This document shows positions 61,960 to 64,000 of a DNA stretch of 64,000 bases, one piece after another. The stretch is taken from assembly GCF_000306765.2 (NCBI RefSeq), contig NC_017944.1, positions 62,001 through 126,000 of the forward strand, read 5' to 3'. Positions within the stretch are counted from its first letter, which is position 1; the number at the start of each line of letters is the position of its first letter. Made by a program: the position numbers and the translations under genes. The stretch comes from Haloferax mediterranei ATCC 33500. GTDB lineage: Archaea; Halobacteriota; Halobacteria; Halobacteriales; Haloferacaceae. Below the pieces are notes generated by a model. The model worked only from the letters and a program-made list of their open reading frames with translations, did not search any database and was not told the DNA's origin.

Positions 61960-62862
61960 TCACGGGAATTCCAGTTGAGTCTTCTTTTTGACATCTCTCA
62001 ATTTGGAGTCTAGACGACAGCTAAGATCAAAAATTTTGACTTGGGTTACTTTGTTCAATTCACTATAACTGTCATGTTCGACACGACCCATATTTCTACA
62101 GCCTTCATCAAATTCGCGTTTCGCCGAGCTTATTTCATCCAATATTCCCATCACTTCAATAATATCTTCTTGAATATTTTCATCGCTAAAGAGGTGGGTG
62201 TTCTGTCGAAGAGCCCCCCTTAGTGATTGTTCGTCAACTGCCTCAAGAGGCGGAATGTGATCCCGGTTTGGTACCTCCTCTATATTCTCTTCAAATGAAT
62301 TCACAAACCGAGAGATCTCAAACTCTAGTTGCCGGACTGCCTGTTGGCGACGATCTGCCTCAACGAACATCGACTCTAACTGCTCTCGACTCATCGGCTG
62401 CTTCTGGTCGTTGACGCGGACAAAATAGGACGAATCAGATGCCTTGACTGGCTTACGCGAGGCCTCAAAGACACGAACTGCAAGCGCTATTCTGTCGGTA
62501 TTCTCGCTCGGGGGGATGAGTGGGTCGGAGACATAGATTTCTACAACTGGCGTTGTATCCTTAATATATTGATTGACTGTTCGTCTGACCTCATGTTCCG
62601 GTGGTTCAAACGGCGCTGGATCAATCGAATCAGCCATACCAAAAACAAGAATCCCACCACATCCATTGGCAAATGCAGTGAACTCTCGTTCAAGGTTTCT
62701 TCGCCACTTTTGTTTTGACTTATCTGAATTTTCTCCAGTAGGATACGATAGATGCTTCTTGTATTCCAAGTAGGTACTCTCTGGGACGTCGTTGTCAGCT
62801 AGGAACTCAATCGTATCCCAAGTCCAATCCTTAACGTCGGACGGATACAGCTGGTCTTCCAT
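61960..62862 (-). CDS. AlbA_2 (Schlafen-type) DNA-binding domain protein
   Basis: A 300-residue protein from the ATG at 62860-62862. The AlbA_2/divergent AAA_4 domain spans about 25-160: STYLEYKKHL, EREFTAFANGCGGILVFGMAD and SYFVRVNDQKQPMSREQLESMF. A helical C-terminal part follows. AlbA_2 proteins are common in defence islands and as regulators. It has no clear operon partner. The gene to the right is a same-strand unknown. Confidence 0.85.
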   Translation of the reverse strand: MEDQLYPSDVKDWTWDTIEFLADNDVPESTYLEYKKHLSYPTGENSDKSKQKWRRNLEREFTAFANGCGGILVFGMADSIDPAPFEPPEHEVRRTVNQYIKDTTPVVEIYVSDPLIPPSENTDRIALAVRVFEASRKPVKASDSSYFVRVNDQKQPMSREQLESMFVEADRRQQAVRQLEFEISRFVNSFEENIEEVPNRDHIPPLEAVDEQSLRGALRQNTHLFSDENIQEDIIEVMGILDEISSAKREFDEGCRNMGRVEHDSYSELNKVTQVKIFDLSCRLDSKLRDVKKKTQLEFP

Positions 62863-62990
62863 AGAAAAGAGTGTTTTCAGAGACAAATAAAATGATAGAC
62901 CAGATGTCAAGTGTACTGAGTAGTAGGGGGAACCGTCTTCACAACCAAACACTCAGTAGTTCTGAGAATCACCTAGTTTCGGATAGGTGA

Positions 62991-63551
62991 CTAATTATTC
63001 TGTGCTAGTTCGGTTGGAACTACTGTATGGGTGCAATTTGCGTGTCCTGGAACGGTGACTCCGTCGTTCCAGTTGCCTTGTCTCTGCTGAGAATACAGCG
63101 CTCGGAGGAGCTCCGAGGTTGCATGTTTTCCCCCCGCCAACTGCTGGGTACAATCTGAAGTCGTGTCTTCTCGAGGAGAGCGCGGGACAAAACACTCTGA
63201 GTCTCCTCGCTCTTCGAGAATCTCCATTACTGATTGGTTATAAAACCGACTCAGTTGCGACCGTATCAACCGTTCTTTCCACTGGCTGTTGAATACGTGA
63301 TTGTTCCCCATATGAAGTGAGTTACTGGGTGGGAGCTCTGATGAGACACGTTGCTCAGCGGTTGCATGGTCGATCTCTCCTTTAACAAGCTCCGACAGTA
63401 TCGTCCTGAAGTCTTCTTTTCGTGTACCTCCCTCGAGGCACTTTCCTATGATTGGTTCATCAGCTATCAACTCCAGAGCATGCAGCCTAATCTCACCGTT
63501 GTTGGAGAGTGCTTTTGGGATTTCGTCGTAGTGTTGTGCCCATTCTGTCAT
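62991..63551 (-). CDS. Hypothetical protein next to the AlbA_2 gene
   Basis: A protein of about 186 residues (from the ATG at 63549-63551; the upstream extension to 63632 is less protein-like). Helical N-terminal half (MTEWAQHYDEIPKALSNNGE, RKEDFRTILSELVKGEI), then a Cys/His-containing C-terminal half (ECFVPRSPREDTTSDC, VPGHANCTHTVV) that could hold a metal. The family is not recognised. Same strand as the AlbA_2 gene, 128 bases upstream of it. Confidence 0.6.
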   Translation of the reverse strand: MTEWAQHYDEIPKALSNNGEIRLHALELIADEPIIGKCLEGGTRKEDFRTILSELVKGEIDHATAEQRVSSELPPSNSLHMGNNHVFNSQWKERLIRSQLSRFYNQSVMEILEERGDSECFVPRSPREDTTSDCTQQLAGGKHATSELLRALYSQQRQGNWNDGVTVPGHANCTHTVVPTELAQNN

Positions 63552-63716
63552 GATTCCACACATAATAATGTCTATACGATAACAAATATCTATCCCCGAA
63601 TCAGACATTTTGTGCTCAGGCAAGAGCGACAAAGTGCCGAATGCACCCTAGTGAGCAGTTCCGAGAATCTGGTTTTCTCTTTTCGGAACCGAGAGCCAAA
63701 GAGAGTTGGCCGTGGT

Positions 63717-64000
63717 ATGCTCCGAGCATTCATATTTGAGCAGTGTCCGCATCTGTACGTGGTTAGAAAGTCTTCACTACTGCTAGCTGTTTCTGCCTTG
63801 TGCTCCCCAGCACTGCTGTTCTGGTCTGAGACCTCAGGGAAGACAAATCTAGTAAATCACACACCCCCGTACGATCTCCCAGCATTTGCTCAAATCGTAG
63901 GCGCACTCGGGAGCCTAGTGCTGTCCGCTGGTTTGGTGTATCTCTATCGGCGCCAAACAATGATTCTGAACGAAGAAAAAAAGCAAACAGAATTCCAGTC
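63717..64000 (+). CDS. Membrane protein, truncated by the window end
   Basis: The frame from ATG 63717 runs to the last base. It has two hydrophobic helices (SLLLAVSALCSPALLFW and FAQIVGALGSLVLSAGLVYLY) followed by a charged, probably cytoplasmic segment (RRQTMILNEEKKQTEFQ). Two-helix anchors with a following soluble domain are common in defence-type effector proteins, but the rest of the gene is not in the window. Confidence 0.55.
   Translation, partial: MLRAFIFEQCPHLYVVRKSSLLLAVSALCSPALLFWSETSGKTNLVNHTPPYDLPAFAQIVGALGSLVLSAGLVYLYRRQTMILNEEKKQTEFQ

Noticed and set aside
1..64000. tRNA, rRNA or CRISPR arrays
   Set aside because: I looked for T-arm-like GTTCGA/GTTCAA motifs with matching stems and for regularly spaced repeats. 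Only coding-sequence coincidences appeared (for example near position 18). The tandem arrays found have no spacers.

Overview
The window is haloarchaeal (class Halobacteria). The coding regions are GC-rich and the proteins very acidic. Secreted proteins carry Tat-type signals and lipoboxes. Several families are largely haloarchaeal: UPF0182, DUF7344 and HTH_10 regulators, DUF1102 surface proteins, DUF5305 and a halocin C8-like precursor. I found no rRNA, tRNA, CRISPR or replication gene. Decayed genes, transposon relics and AT-rich patches are frequent, so this looks like an accessory region (genomic island or secondary replicon). I cannot name the species.

Layout. 0-8.4 kb holds mostly housekeeping-type genes: a PPOX-fold protein, a PEBP lipoprotein, UPF0182, a BtrH-like protein, a class III PHA synthase without its PhaE partner, and an 80-bp fold-back element. 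8.4-12.5 kb is an AT-rich island with a frameshifted halocin C8-like precursor between two small membrane-protein genes. 12.5-21.6 kb is dominated by two giant tail-to-tail genes: a 1407-residue protein with two P-loops and an alpha-repeat C-terminal half, and an about 1375-residue protein made almost entirely of about 30 copies of a 45-residue helical repeat. A small unknown gene and an opposite-strand relic of the same repeat family sit beside them. I regard this as the best candidate for an undescribed system.

21.7-29.5 kb carries a beta-helix lipoprotein, a propeller-like protein, a PadR regulator, an Hsp20, and an S8 protease whose C-terminal module also exists as a separate gene next door. 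29.8-35.7 kb is a complete ABC importer operon plus a BCCT transporter, separated by a sequence that folds as a three-way junction. 36-38 kb encodes a 2Fe-2S ferredoxin, a DUF998 membrane protein and a UbiA-family enzyme. 38.1-38.9 kb is a decayed IS6-type transposase and a cluster of hairpins. 39.5-47.7 kb is a surface-protein locus: an archaeal SipW-like signal peptidase, three DUF1102/TasA-like candidates, a LamG protein with its DUF7344 regulator, a DUF5305 protein and a rhomboid protease.

47.7-50.2 kb is mostly decayed, including a broken 7TM histidine kinase. 50.2-54.9 kb is an iron locus: a NifU-like protein, a DtxR-family regulator, and a siderophore-type binding lipoprotein preceded by two DtxR-box palindromes, surrounded by truncated copies of the same lipoprotein. 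55.5-57.7 kb has a Toprim protein and a secreted zinc protease with acidic tandem repeats. 58-60.4 kb has an HTH_10 regulator flanked by two near-identical palindromes that probably link an SRPBCC protein, the regulator and a saccharopine-dehydrogenase-like enzyme. The right end has a TumE-type toxin-antitoxin pair, an AlbA_2 (Schlafen-type) protein, an unknown gene, and a membrane protein cut by the window edge.
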